From CAZUMJ01 sp964621605 (GTDB taxonomy: Bacteria > Actinomycetota > Acidimicrobiia > Acidimicrobiales > Iamiaceae), in the NCBI GenBank assembly GCA_964621605.1, contig CAZUMJ010000028.1, forward strand, positions 1-39,100: a stretch of DNA of 39,100 bases. The letters run 5' to 3'. This document shows positions 30,835 to 39,100 of the stretch, one piece after another. The stretch's first letter is position 1. The number at the start of each line of letters is the position of its first letter. The notes below the pieces were generated by a model. The model made no database searches. It was not told where the DNA came from and saw only the letters and a program-made list of their open reading frames with translations. The position numbers were made by a program, and so were the translations under genes.

Positions 30835-32061
30835 ATGTCCGAGCACACAACCGTGCTGATCGTCGGTGCCAGCCTCGCCGGTGCCAAAGCGGCGGAAACC
30901 CTCAGGGCCGACGGCTTCGACGGCCCGGTCATCCTGGTGGGAGAGGAGCCGGTCCACCCGTACGAACGGCCACCGCTGTCCAAAGAACTGCTTCGCGGAG
31001 AGGGCAAGGAGGGGCAACCCTTCCTTTACCCCGAGTCGTTCTATGCCGAGCTGGGCATCGACCTGCGCACCGGCACCACCGTGACCGGCATCGACCTCAG
31101 CCGCCACGTCGCGACCACCGACCGCGGGACGATCCGATTCGACAGGTTGCTCCTCGCGACGGGTTCCGAGGCACGTTCGCTCCGTGTCCCAGGCGCAGAG
31201 CTCGCCGGGGTTCTCACGCTGCGCACGCTGGCCGACGTCGCCCGCCTCCGCGACGCCCTCGGCCAAGCCCGACAGGTCGTCGTCGTCGGGGCCGGGTGGA
31301 TCGGCGCCGAGGTCGCCGCCTCTGCGCGTCAACTCGGTTCAGCCGTCACCATGGTCGATCCGCTCACTACCCCACTCGAGCGAGTGCTGGGCCCTGAGGT
31401 CGGCGGCCGCTACCGCGATCTGCACACCGCCCACGGCGTCGACTTCCGGCCCGGGGTTTCGGTGACCGGCTTCGCAGGAAACACCACCGTCGAAGCGGTC
31501 CGGACCGCCGACGGGGACATCCCCGCAGACCTGGTCGTGGTCGGGATCGGGGCACGTCCTCGTACCGAGCTCGCCGAGGCAGCGGGCCTCGATGTCGACG
31601 GTGGCGTGGTCGTCGACGAGCACCTCCGGGCAAGCCACCCCGACGTCTACGCGGCGGGCGACATCGCCGCTGCCTGGCACCCCATCCTCGGACGACGGAT
31701 CCGAACCGAGCACTGGTCGAACGCCCTCAACCAAGGCATCGTCGCGGGCCACAACCTGGCTGGCACGCCCACCGAGTACGACAAGATCCCGACGTTCTTC
31801 TCCGACCAGTACGACCTTGGGATGGAGTACGTCGGCCACCCCGAGCGCTGGGACCGCGTCGTGATTCGCGACGGTGTCGATGCCGGCTCGTTCCTGGCGT
31901 TCTGGCTCGACGAGGGTCGCGTCGTCGCGGCGATGAACGCGAACATCTGGGACGTCGGCAGCGCACTCGGCGACCTCGTGCGCACCGGCGCACGCGTCGA
32001 CCCCGACGCCCTGGCAGACCCGTCGATCCCCGTCGAGCAACTGGCGGGAGGTGCCTCGTGA
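30835..32061 (+). CDS. Ferredoxin/rubredoxin reductase-like FAD-NAD(P)H oxidoreductase
   Basis: A 408-aa flavoprotein of the oxygenase-coupled ferredoxin reductase type. An N-terminal FAD site (VLIVGASLAGAKAAETLRADGF) is followed by PYERPPLSKELL, a mid-protein NAD(P)H site (VVVVGAGWIGAEVAASARQLG), the second FAD motif (VYAAGDIAAAW), and a C-terminal reductase domain (DQYDLGMEYVGH). Such enzymes pass electrons from NAD(P)H to a ferredoxin for P450s, dioxygenases or Fe-S assembly. No ferredoxin or oxygenase is in the window. It overlaps folE by GTGA and is divergent from the SufR-like regulator. Confidence 0.9.
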   Translation: MSEHTTVLIVGASLAGAKAAETLRADGFDGPVILVGEEPVHPYERPPLSKELLRGEGKEGQPFLYPESFYAELGIDLRTGTTVTGIDLSRHVATTDRGTIRFDRLLLATGSEARSLRVPGAELAGVLTLRTLADVARLRDALGQARQVVVVGAGWIGAEVAASARQLGSAVTMVDPLTTPLERVLGPEVGGRYRDLHTAHGVDFRPGVSVTGFAGNTTVEAVRTADGDIPADLVVVGIGARPRTELAEAAGLDVDGGVVVDEHLRASHPDVYAAGDIAAAWHPILGRRIRTEHWSNALNQGIVAGHNLAGTPTEYDKIPTFFSDQYDLGMEYVGHPERWDRVVIRDGVDAGSFLAFWLDEGRVVAAMNANIWDVGSALGDLVRTGARVDPDALADPSIPVEQLAGGAS

Positions 32062-32789
32062 CGTCCCTCACCAACCAGAACCCTGGAGTGTTCGGCGAGG
32101 TGCTCGCCGACGACCTCGACGGCGACATCAATCCCGACATCAATCCCGACGTCAGCCACGACCTCGACCTCGAACTCCGCGCCGACGTCGAGGACATCTA
32201 CGCACCCAGAGCTTCCCGCACCGAGCGCCGCCAGCCCGACGCGTCAGCCGCCCAGCGTGCCGTCGCCGACCTGCTCGACGCGCTCGGCTACGACCTCGGC
32301 GACGAGCAACTGCGTGACACGCCGCGGCGCGTCGCCGACTCCTTGGCAGAGCTCCTCACCCCTGAGGACTTTGCCCCCACCACCTTCCCGAACGACGGGG
32401 GGTACGACGAGCTCGTCGTCGTACGAGACATCCCCTTTCGTTCGCTGTGCGCACACCACATGCTCCCGTTCTTCGGAGTTGCACACGTCGCGTACCTCCC
32501 CGGCGACCGCATCGTCGGCCTCTCGAAGCTCGCCCGCGTCGTCGGGCACTTCGCAAGCGACCTGCAAGTCCAGGAACGCCTCACCACCCAGGTCGCCGAC
32601 TGGCTCACCGAGACCCTCAACCCGCGTGGCGTCGGGGTCCTGCTCGAAGCGGAGCACCTCTGCATGAGCCTGCGGGGAGTCAAGGCGTCAGGCACACGCA
32701 CCGTCACCTCGTCGTTGCGGGGTCTGGTTCGCAGCGATGCCCGCACCCGGGCCGAGTTCCTCGCAGCGGCCGGACAGCACCGCTGCTGA
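32058..32789 (+). CDS. folE: GTP cyclohydrolase I with acidic N-terminal extension
   Basis: Converts GTP to dihydroneopterin triphosphate for folate or other pterins. The 243-aa protein has the zinc ligands Cys131 and His134 (LCAHHMLPF) and Cys202 (EHLCMSLRG), each shifted by 21 from E. coli FolE, plus GLSKLARVV and GVKASGTRTVTSSLRG. The first about 55 residues are extra and Asp-rich, with a small repeat (DINPDINPDV) from a duplicated 12-nt unit. The GTG start overlaps the flavoprotein stop, so the two are co-expressed. Its pairing with an electron-transfer flavoprotein and an Fe-S-type regulator, not with folP/folB/folK, is unusual. Confidence 0.93.
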   Translation: MTSLTNQNPGVFGEVLADDLDGDINPDINPDVSHDLDLELRADVEDIYAPRASRTERRQPDASAAQRAVADLLDALGYDLGDEQLRDTPRRVADSLAELLTPEDFAPTTFPNDGGYDELVVVRDIPFRSLCAHHMLPFFGVAHVAYLPGDRIVGLSKLARVVGHFASDLQVQERLTTQVADWLTETLNPRGVGVLLEAEHLCMSLRGVKASGTRTVTSSLRGLVRSDARTRAEFLAAAGQHRC

Positions 32790-32795
32790 CACGAC

Positions 32796-32811
32796 TTCCC
32801 CCACGGGGGAA
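32796..32811 (+). terminator. Hairpin after folE
   Basis: TTCCCCC-AC-GGGGGAA, a perfect 7-bp inverted repeat (6-bp stem, 4-nt loop) 6 nt after the folE stop. No U-tract follows. It lies about 60 bp before the next promoter. Confidence 0.5.
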
Positions 32812-32871
32812 CCACGCCCACCGGCGGGCGGCACGACGACCGGCACCCGCGAGATGAACGGGGCACGGCGG

Positions 32872-32877
32872 TACGCT
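32872..32877 (+). promoter_or_regulatory. -10 element for leaderless metal-dependent hydrolase transcript
   Basis: TACGCT, 6 nt before GTG 32884. The in-frame ATG at 32854 is upstream of it and so unlikely to be used. Confidence 0.45.
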
Positions 32878-32883
32878 GCGGCC

Positions 32884-33762
32884 GTGTCCGCCGCCGCCTC
32901 GTCGCGCCACGAGCCGCACACGAAGGTCCGCCACGGCGAACCCGTTCCCGTGCGCCGCATCCAACTCGACCTCCACGACGGCATCGATGCGGCCTGGAAC
33001 CCGGCCAACCCAGAGTTCGCCGCCGCCGCCAACAGCGTGTCGCTGCTGATGCCCTACGCCGAGCCCTACTTCATCCGCTCGGTGCGCGCCGTGCTCGCCG
33101 ACCTGCCGCCCGATCACGCGGAACGAGCGAGCGCCTACGTGCGCCAAGAAGCCCAGCACCACCGTCAGCACCGGCGCTTCAACGACTTGCTCGTCGCCCA
33201 GCGGCCTGGGCTTGTCCGCGTCGAGCGCTGGGCGGACAAGGCGTACGGGGGGTTCAGCGTCCGTCGCTCCGCCCAGTTCAACCTGGCGTTCGCCGCCGCA
33301 TCGGAGACCCTCGCCTTCGCGCTCGCCCGATGGGCTGTACGCAACCACGACCGCTTCTTCGGCGACGCGGACCCGGCCGCGGCGACCCTCTTCCTCTGGC
33401 ACCTTGCCGAGGAGGTCGAGCACAAGTCCGAGGCGTTCGACGTGTGGCACGCGCTCGACGGCAAACGCCTTCGCTACACCTGGGCGATGATCGTCACGAC
33501 CGTGCTGCTCGCCTGCCTCGTGTGGACGTCCATGCTCATCCAACTGCACGGCGAGCGGCGCCTTCATCGGCCTGGCACCTGGGTGCGCCTCGTGCGCCTG
33601 GCGTTCAGCTTCATCTTCCAGGCCGTGCCTGACATGGCGGTGTCGTGCCTCCCCCACCATCACCCGAACGACTTCACGGACCCGCCGTGGCTGACGGACT
33701 GGCTGGCCACGTACGACACCGAGACCCGGACGATCCCCGTGTGGCACGTCGCCGCTCCCTGA
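32884..33762 (+). CDS. PF10118-type predicted metal-dependent hydrolase
   Basis: A 292-aa helical protein. Its metal-type residues are spaced as in a four-helix carboxylate centre: Glu60 (MPYAEPYF), Glu89-x2-His92 (RQEAQHHRQH), a Glu in AASETLAF, and Glu-x2-His in LAEEVEHKSEAFDVW. This matches the predicted metal-dependent hydrolase family PF10118, whose ferritin-like helices could equally hold a di-iron site. A hydrophobic helix (MIVTTVLLACLVWTSMLI) around residue 205 suggests membrane association. GTG 32884 is set by the -10 element 6 nt upstream. Substrate unknown. Confidence 0.8.
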   Translation: MSAAASSRHEPHTKVRHGEPVPVRRIQLDLHDGIDAAWNPANPEFAAAANSVSLLMPYAEPYFIRSVRAVLADLPPDHAERASAYVRQEAQHHRQHRRFNDLLVAQRPGLVRVERWADKAYGGFSVRRSAQFNLAFAAASETLAFALARWAVRNHDRFFGDADPAAATLFLWHLAEEVEHKSEAFDVWHALDGKRLRYTWAMIVTTVLLACLVWTSMLIQLHGERRLHRPGTWVRLVRLAFSFIFQAVPDMAVSCLPHHHPNDFTDPPWLTDWLATYDTETRTIPVWHVAAP

Positions 33763-33945
33763 CCGCAGATCCGGGTGCGACCGGCCAGCTCTGCCCCACC
33801 TCAGCAGGGCGGCCTTCCGCCTGGAGCGGTGCGGCGGGCATTTGCGGCCGCCGTGGCGCAGGGCGCTAGCGTCCGATTGCTGTTGCTGACGTCCCGTCAG
33901 CTCTCCGACAGCCCCAGATCACCACGACCGGAGGAACGTCCGAGG
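33763..33945 (+). promoter_or_regulatory. sdhCAB promoter and leader
   Basis: TAGCGT at 33867-33872 is the likely -10; TTGCGG 19 bp upstream is a weak -35. The leader of about 70 nt contains a perfect inverted repeat CTGACG-TCC-CGTCAG (33886-33900), a candidate operator or small hairpin. GGAGGA and CGAGG precede ATG 33946. Confidence 0.45.
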
Positions 33946-34719
33946 ATGGCCCAGGCGACGTCCACCACTGCACCCAACGCCCGAAGCCGACCGCCGGTCA
34001 CCGGCACCGCCGTCGGCCGGGCGACGCGCAAGCGCCCCTTCCCGCTTGAGCTCTACGGCTCGGCGCTCGGCAAGAAGTACGTCATGGCCGTGACCGGCCT
34101 GGCGATCCTCGGATTCGTGTTCGCCCACATGGTGGGCAACCTGAAGATGTACCTCGGCCCCGCAGATTTCAACCACTACGCCGAGTTCCTGCGCGAGCTC
34201 CTCGTGCCGATCCTGCCCCGAACCGTCACGCTCTGGCTGCTGCGCATCGGGCTGATCGTCGCCTTCGTGCTGCACATCCACGCCGCGTACAGCCTCACCG
34301 TCATCAACCACAAGGCCCGGCCGGTGGCGTACGCCTCCAAGCGCGACTACATCGCCGCCAACTACGCCAGCCGCACCATGCGCTGGAGCGGCATCATCGT
34401 GGGCCTCTTCATCGTGTGGCACCTGTTCGACCTGTCGTGGACCGGCACCGGGTACACGTTCGTGCGTGGCGCCGCCTACCAGAACGTGGCGCACAGCCTG
34501 CACCGCCCGCTGGTCGGCGCGCTCTACATCGTCGCCAACCTGGCGCTCGGCCTGCACCTCTTCCACGGGGTGTGGAGCCTCTTCCAGTCTCTCGGCTGGA
34601 ACAACCCCCGCTTCAACAGTTGGCGCCGCGGCATCGCAGCCGGGTTCGCCGGCCTGATCGTCGTCGGCAACGTCTCGTTCCCCGTCATGGTCCTGGCCGG
34701 CGTGGTCGGACACGTCTGA
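33946..34719 (+). CDS. sdhC: Succinate dehydrogenase cytochrome b subunit (b558 type)
   Basis: A 257-aa single-polypeptide membrane anchor that replaces separate SdhC and SdhD. After a basic N-terminus (RKRPFPLELYGSALGKKYVMAVTG) come five hydrophobic helices. Candidate haem ligands are the helix histidines in FAHMVGNLKMY, LHIHAAYSL, VWHLFDLSW and LHLFHGVWSLF, the pattern of the b558/Sdh1 family. It binds quinone and haem and holds SdhA/SdhB at the membrane. ATG 33946 follows GGAGGAACGTCCGAGG. First gene of sdhCAB. Confidence 0.93.
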   Translation: MAQATSTTAPNARSRPPVTGTAVGRATRKRPFPLELYGSALGKKYVMAVTGLAILGFVFAHMVGNLKMYLGPADFNHYAEFLRELLVPILPRTVTLWLLRIGLIVAFVLHIHAAYSLTVINHKARPVAYASKRDYIAANYASRTMRWSGIIVGLFIVWHLFDLSWTGTGYTFVRGAAYQNVAHSLHRPLVGALYIVANLALGLHLFHGVWSLFQSLGWNNPRFNSWRRGIAAGFAGLIVVGNVSFPVMVLAGVVGHV

Positions 34720-34747
34720 GCGCGCGAAGAGGCGAAGGAAAAGGACC

Positions 34748-36673
<1,926 letters not shown>

Positions 36674-36675
36674 CG

Positions 36676-37482
36676 ATGACGACCACCGAGCCCACCAGTC
36701 CCGCTCACGGGGTCACGCTGAACCTCACCCTCAAGGTGTGGCGCCAGGCAGGTCCCGACGCGCCGGGCAGCTTCGAGATCATCCAAGCGCCCGCCGTGTC
36801 CGTCGACATGTCCTTCCTCGAGATGCTCGACATCGTCAACGAGCGCCTCGTGAACGACGGCGAGGAGCCCGTGGCGTTCGACCACGACTGCCGTGAAGGC
36901 ATCTGCGGCACCTGCTCGCTGATGATCGACGGTGTCCCGCACGGCCCGCAGCGCGGCACGGCCACCTGCCAGCTCCACATGCGAAAGTTCCGCGACGGCG
37001 ACACGATCACCATCGAACCGTGGCGCGCCGCGGCGTTCCCGGTCATCCGTGACCTGATCGTCGACCGCTCGGCGTTCGACCGCATCGTCGAGGCGGGCGG
37101 CTTCATCAGCGTCAGCACCGGCTCGGCACCCGACGCCAACCTCACCCAGGTGCCCAAGTCGGTGTCCGACACCGCCTTCGACGCGGCAGCCTGCATCGGG
37201 TGCGGCGCCTGTGTCGCGGCGTGCCCCAACGGCGCCGCGCAGCTGTTCACCTCGGCGAAGCTGGCGCACCTGAACCTCCTTCCGCAGGGGCAACCGCAGC
37301 GCTACGCCCGCACCGAGGCCATGGTCGAGACGATGGAAGAGCACTTCGGCTCGTGCACCAACCACGGTGAGTGCGAGGCGGCGTGCCCGAAGGAGATCTC
37401 GATCGACTTCATCGCCACGATGAACAAGGACTACCTGCGCGCCAAGCTGAAGAACCGGCGCTACCTGTCTCGCAAGGCGTAG
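36676..37482 (+). CDS. sdhB: Succinate dehydrogenase iron-sulfur subunit
   Basis: A 268-aa electron-transfer subunit between FAD and quinone. The 2Fe-2S site is CREGICGTCSLMIDG with a later Cys (ATCQLH). The C-terminal half carries the other two centres: CIGCGACVAACPNG and CTNHGECEAACPKEI, with the usual Cys-Pro pairs. ATG 36676 follows the sdhA stop by 2 nt, with AGGAG about 12 nt upstream inside sdhA. Last gene of the operon. Confidence 0.96.
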   Translation: MTTTEPTSPAHGVTLNLTLKVWRQAGPDAPGSFEIIQAPAVSVDMSFLEMLDIVNERLVNDGEEPVAFDHDCREGICGTCSLMIDGVPHGPQRGTATCQLHMRKFRDGDTITIEPWRAAAFPVIRDLIVDRSAFDRIVEAGGFISVSTGSAPDANLTQVPKSVSDTAFDAAACIGCGACVAACPNGAAQLFTSAKLAHLNLLPQGQPQRYARTEAMVETMEEHFGSCTNHGECEAACPKEISIDFIATMNKDYLRAKLKNRRYLSRKA

Positions 37483-37508
37483 CACCACACACCGCCGCGT
37501 TCGACGCC

Positions 37509-37536
37509 GTGGTGCGACGTCACGTCGTCGCACCAC
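37509..37536 (+). terminator. Perfect 11-bp hairpin after sdhB
   Basis: GTGGTGCGACG / CGTCGCACCAC with a 6-nt loop (TCACGT), 27 nt after the sdhB stop. No U-tract follows. Its position between sdhB and the next promoter fits a terminator. Confidence 0.65.
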
Positions 37537-37559
37537 GCAACGATTGCATACTGCCGGGG

Positions 37560-37565
37560 TAGCGT
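37560..37565 (+). promoter_or_regulatory. -10 element of the coiled-coil gene
   Basis: TAGCGT in the GGGGTAGCGTG context also seen before lectin gene 1. The transcript would have a leader of about 50 nt with GGAG before GTG 37621. Confidence 0.4.
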
Positions 37566-37620
37566 GGTTGACCGGGTTCGACTTCCCCAGTCCCATCATT
37601 CCTTCACCCCTGGAGCAACC

Positions 37621-38169
37621 GTGGTACTGAGCGAGAAGTCGCGCTCGACGATCTTCGAGTACTTCGTGCACACCCCACTCGGCGAGGAGGCAACAGCCGA
37701 GATGATCGCCAACCTCGACACCCCGAGTCTCGACGACCTCGTCACCAAGGACTACCTCGACGCCCAGTTGTTCGGCGGGCGTCTCGAAACGCACACCAAG
37801 ATCAGCAGCCTGCATGAAGAGATGCACCGCGAGATCAGCGGCCTCCGCCAAGAGATGCACACCGGGTTCGCCGAGATCCGCCAAGAGATGCACGCCGGGT
37901 TCGCCGCAGCACACGACGAACTCCACCGCGAGATCAACGGCCTCCGCCAAGAGATGCACGCCGGGTTCGCCGCAGCACACGACGAACTCCACCGCGAGAT
38001 CAACGGCCTCCGCCAAGAGATGCACGCCGGGTTCGCCGCAGCACACGACGAGCTCCACCGCGAGATCAACGACCTCCGCAAGGAGATGCACACGTTGTTC
38101 CTCTGGTCGATCGGCACCACGGTGAGCATGTCAGGAGTGCTCGCCGGGCTGATCGTCGCGTTCCACTGA
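37621..38169 (+). CDS. Hendecad-repeat coiled-coil protein with C-terminal membrane anchor
   Basis: A 182-aa protein of no family I can name. The N-terminal about 55 residues are globular (STIFEYFVHTPLGEEATAEMIANLDTPSLDDLVTKDYLDAQLFGG). Then comes a helix of eight 11-residue units, each ending in Glu-Met/Leu-His (REISGLRQEMH, TGFAEIRQEMH, AGFAAAHDELH and so on). Eleven-residue periodicity predicts a nearly straight or right-handed coiled coil with one His per turn of the repeat. A final hydrophobic helix (LFLWSIGTTVSMSGVLAGLIVAF) anchors the C-terminus, with only a His after it. Three 22-residue blocks are nearly identical in DNA, so the rod was lengthened recently. GTG 37621 is preferred for its GGAG site; GTG 37564 overlaps the promoter. 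Confidence 0.75.
   Translation: MVLSEKSRSTIFEYFVHTPLGEEATAEMIANLDTPSLDDLVTKDYLDAQLFGGRLETHTKISSLHEEMHREISGLRQEMHTGFAEIRQEMHAGFAAAHDELHREINGLRQEMHAGFAAAHDELHREINGLRQEMHAGFAAAHDELHREINDLRKEMHTLFLWSIGTTVSMSGVLAGLIVAFH
37879..38076 (+). repeat. Three tandem 66-bp in-frame repeats
   Basis: Units begin at 37879, 37945 and 38011. The first two are identical; the third differs at few positions, including a Gly-to-Asp change. Each codes for 22 residues, i.e. two hendecads. Low divergence points to recent unit duplication and possible copy-number variation between strains. Confidence 0.9.
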
Positions 38170-38321
38170 GCAGGCCGGGGCGGCGCACGCCACCCGCTCT
38201 CAGGTTGTCCCAGACGCGGCTCACGTAGTAGTGAAAGACGGGCTTGCGGCCGGTTTCACGACCCCGCATGACCGCCTACCCGTCCCCGGTCGTCACCGGG
38301 TGCCGCCCAAGGAACCTCACC
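38170..38321 (+). promoter_or_regulatory. hppA upstream region and leader
   Basis: TTGTCC near 38206 and TAGTAG/TAGTGA near 38227-38235 are possible promoter elements. The leader contains GTGAAA...TTTCAC and a 6-bp hairpin CCCGGT-CGTC-ACCGGG (38285-38300) ending 8 nt before the AAGGA ribosome site. I recognise no known riboswitch class. Confidence 0.35.
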
Positions 38322-39100
38322 ATGCCTCAGTTGTTCGCCGCAGAAGGCGGCTATCAGGTCTTCGACCTCGCGGGCCGCGACACGGCCCTTCTGGTCGCAT
38401 CCCTGCTCGCCGCGCTGCTCTCCATCGGCGTCGCGTTCGTGCTCATGAAGGGCGTCCTCGCCGCCGACCCTGGCTCTGACGCCCAGCAGGAGATCGCAGG
38501 GCACATCCACGAGGGCGCAATGGCGTACATCAAGCGCCAGTTCCGCACCATCGGGATGATCGTCATCCCTCTGGCGGTGGTGGTGTTCGTGACGTCGGTG
38601 AAGCTCGTGAAGCCGGGCGGCGAGGTCGCCCTCGGGTTCGTGCCGTCAGGGTTGTTCCGCACCATCAGCTTCCTTGTGGGCGGCACGTTCTCGGCATCGA
38701 TCGGCTTCCTCGGCATGTGGCTCGCCACCAAGGGCAACGTCCGCACCACGGCCGCCGCCACCCGGGAAGACTTCGGTGGCGCCATGCAGGTGGCGTTCCG
38801 CACCGGCGGTGTTGCAGGCCTCGCCACGGCAGGGCTTGGCCTGCTCGGCGCGACCGTGATCATCCTCGTGTTCCAGAACACGTCGTCCGCGATGCTCGTC
38901 GGGTTCGGGTTCGGTGGGTCACTCCTGGCGCTGTTCCTCCGCGTCGGCGGCGGCATCTTCACGAAGGCCGCCGACGTGGGCGCCGACCTGGTGGGCAAGG
39001 TCGAGGCGGGCATCCCCGAGGACGACCCCCGCAACCCCGCCACGATCGCCGACAACGTGGGCGACAACGTCGGCGACTGTGCCGGCATGGCCGCCGACCT
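38322..39100 (+). CDS. hppA: Membrane proton-translocating pyrophosphatase, N-terminal part (3' end outside window)
   Basis: The first 259 codons of H+-PPase, which hydrolyses cytoplasmic pyrophosphate and pumps protons. Several membrane helices are present. The family signatures are clear: [18 protein letters not shown], then the substrate site [43 protein letters not shown] at the window edge, with its acidic Mg-PPi ligands intact. The residue that separates K+-dependent from K+-independent pumps lies beyond the window. ATG 38322 follows AAGGA. By removing pyrophosphate it would favour biosynthetic reactions, and it fits the phosphate theme of the region. Confidence 0.95.
   Translation, partial: [259 protein letters not shown]

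Noticed and set aside
37879..38076. 66-bp repeats as a mobile or CRISPR element
   Set aside because: They are in frame, encode a regular coiled coil and have no spacers or terminal inverted repeats.

Overview
The window is GC-rich, gene-dense DNA. Two WhiB-family genes, an actinobacterial-type Sdh1 succinate dehydrogenase, a zincin-type metalloprotease of an actinobacterial family, and many GTG starts and 4-nt overlapping genes point to an Actinomycetota chromosome. The combination with MreB suggests class Acidimicrobiia (Ilumatobacter-like), but that class assignment is an inference. I saw no tRNA, rRNA, CRISPR array, transposase or phage gene.

Layout. 1-330: 3' end of a sensor histidine kinase. 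356-2180 (-): moaE, a 63-aa membrane protein and mreB in one tight operon; mreB appears to start at CTG. 2230-3282 (-): an NAD-binding SDR protein lacking its catalytic pair. 3343-4805 (+): zincin-like metalloprotease, perhaps preceded by a 15-codon leader ORF. 4876-6648 (+): siroheme sulfite reductase behind an IscR/Rrf2-like site. 6731-8080 (-): MFS transporter. 8108-14962 (-): a complete phosphate operon, pstS-pstC-pstA-pstB-phoU-histidine kinase-response regulator, joined almost throughout by 4-nt start/stop overlaps and headed by three 11-bp PHO-box units. 15225-18588 (+): two paralogous B-lectin lipoproteins with an identical 27-nt leader, each followed by a strong hairpin. 18714-21359 (-): polyphosphate kinase fused to a NUDIX hydrolase. 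21426-23881: an orphan 91-aa protein, two whiB genes, tatA and a formimidoyltransferase; a 4 x 23-bp palindromic tandem repeat lies between the last two divergent genes. 24141-27577 (-): MoxR-type AAA+ ATPase with a VWA partner. 27744-29903 (+): a GH2-fold protein without its nucleophile. 29988-32789: a Cys-containing SufR-like regulator divergent from a ferredoxin-reductase-like flavoprotein and folE. 32884-33762: PF10118-type metal-dependent hydrolase-like protein. 33946-37482: sdhCAB. 37621-38169: a coiled-coil membrane protein built of 11-residue repeats with a histidine in each. 38322-end: start of the H+-pyrophosphatase hppA.

Themes. Phosphate and polyphosphate metabolism cluster here (Pst uptake, PhoU and two-component control, PPK1-NUDIX, pyrophosphatase), with two surface lectins inserted between the Pho operon and ppk. 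About ten genes start 6-8 nt after a TANNNT-like -10 hexamer with no room for a Shine-Dalgarno sequence, which indicates widespread leaderless transcription and settles several starts. All functions are inferred from motifs read by eye; no database search was run.
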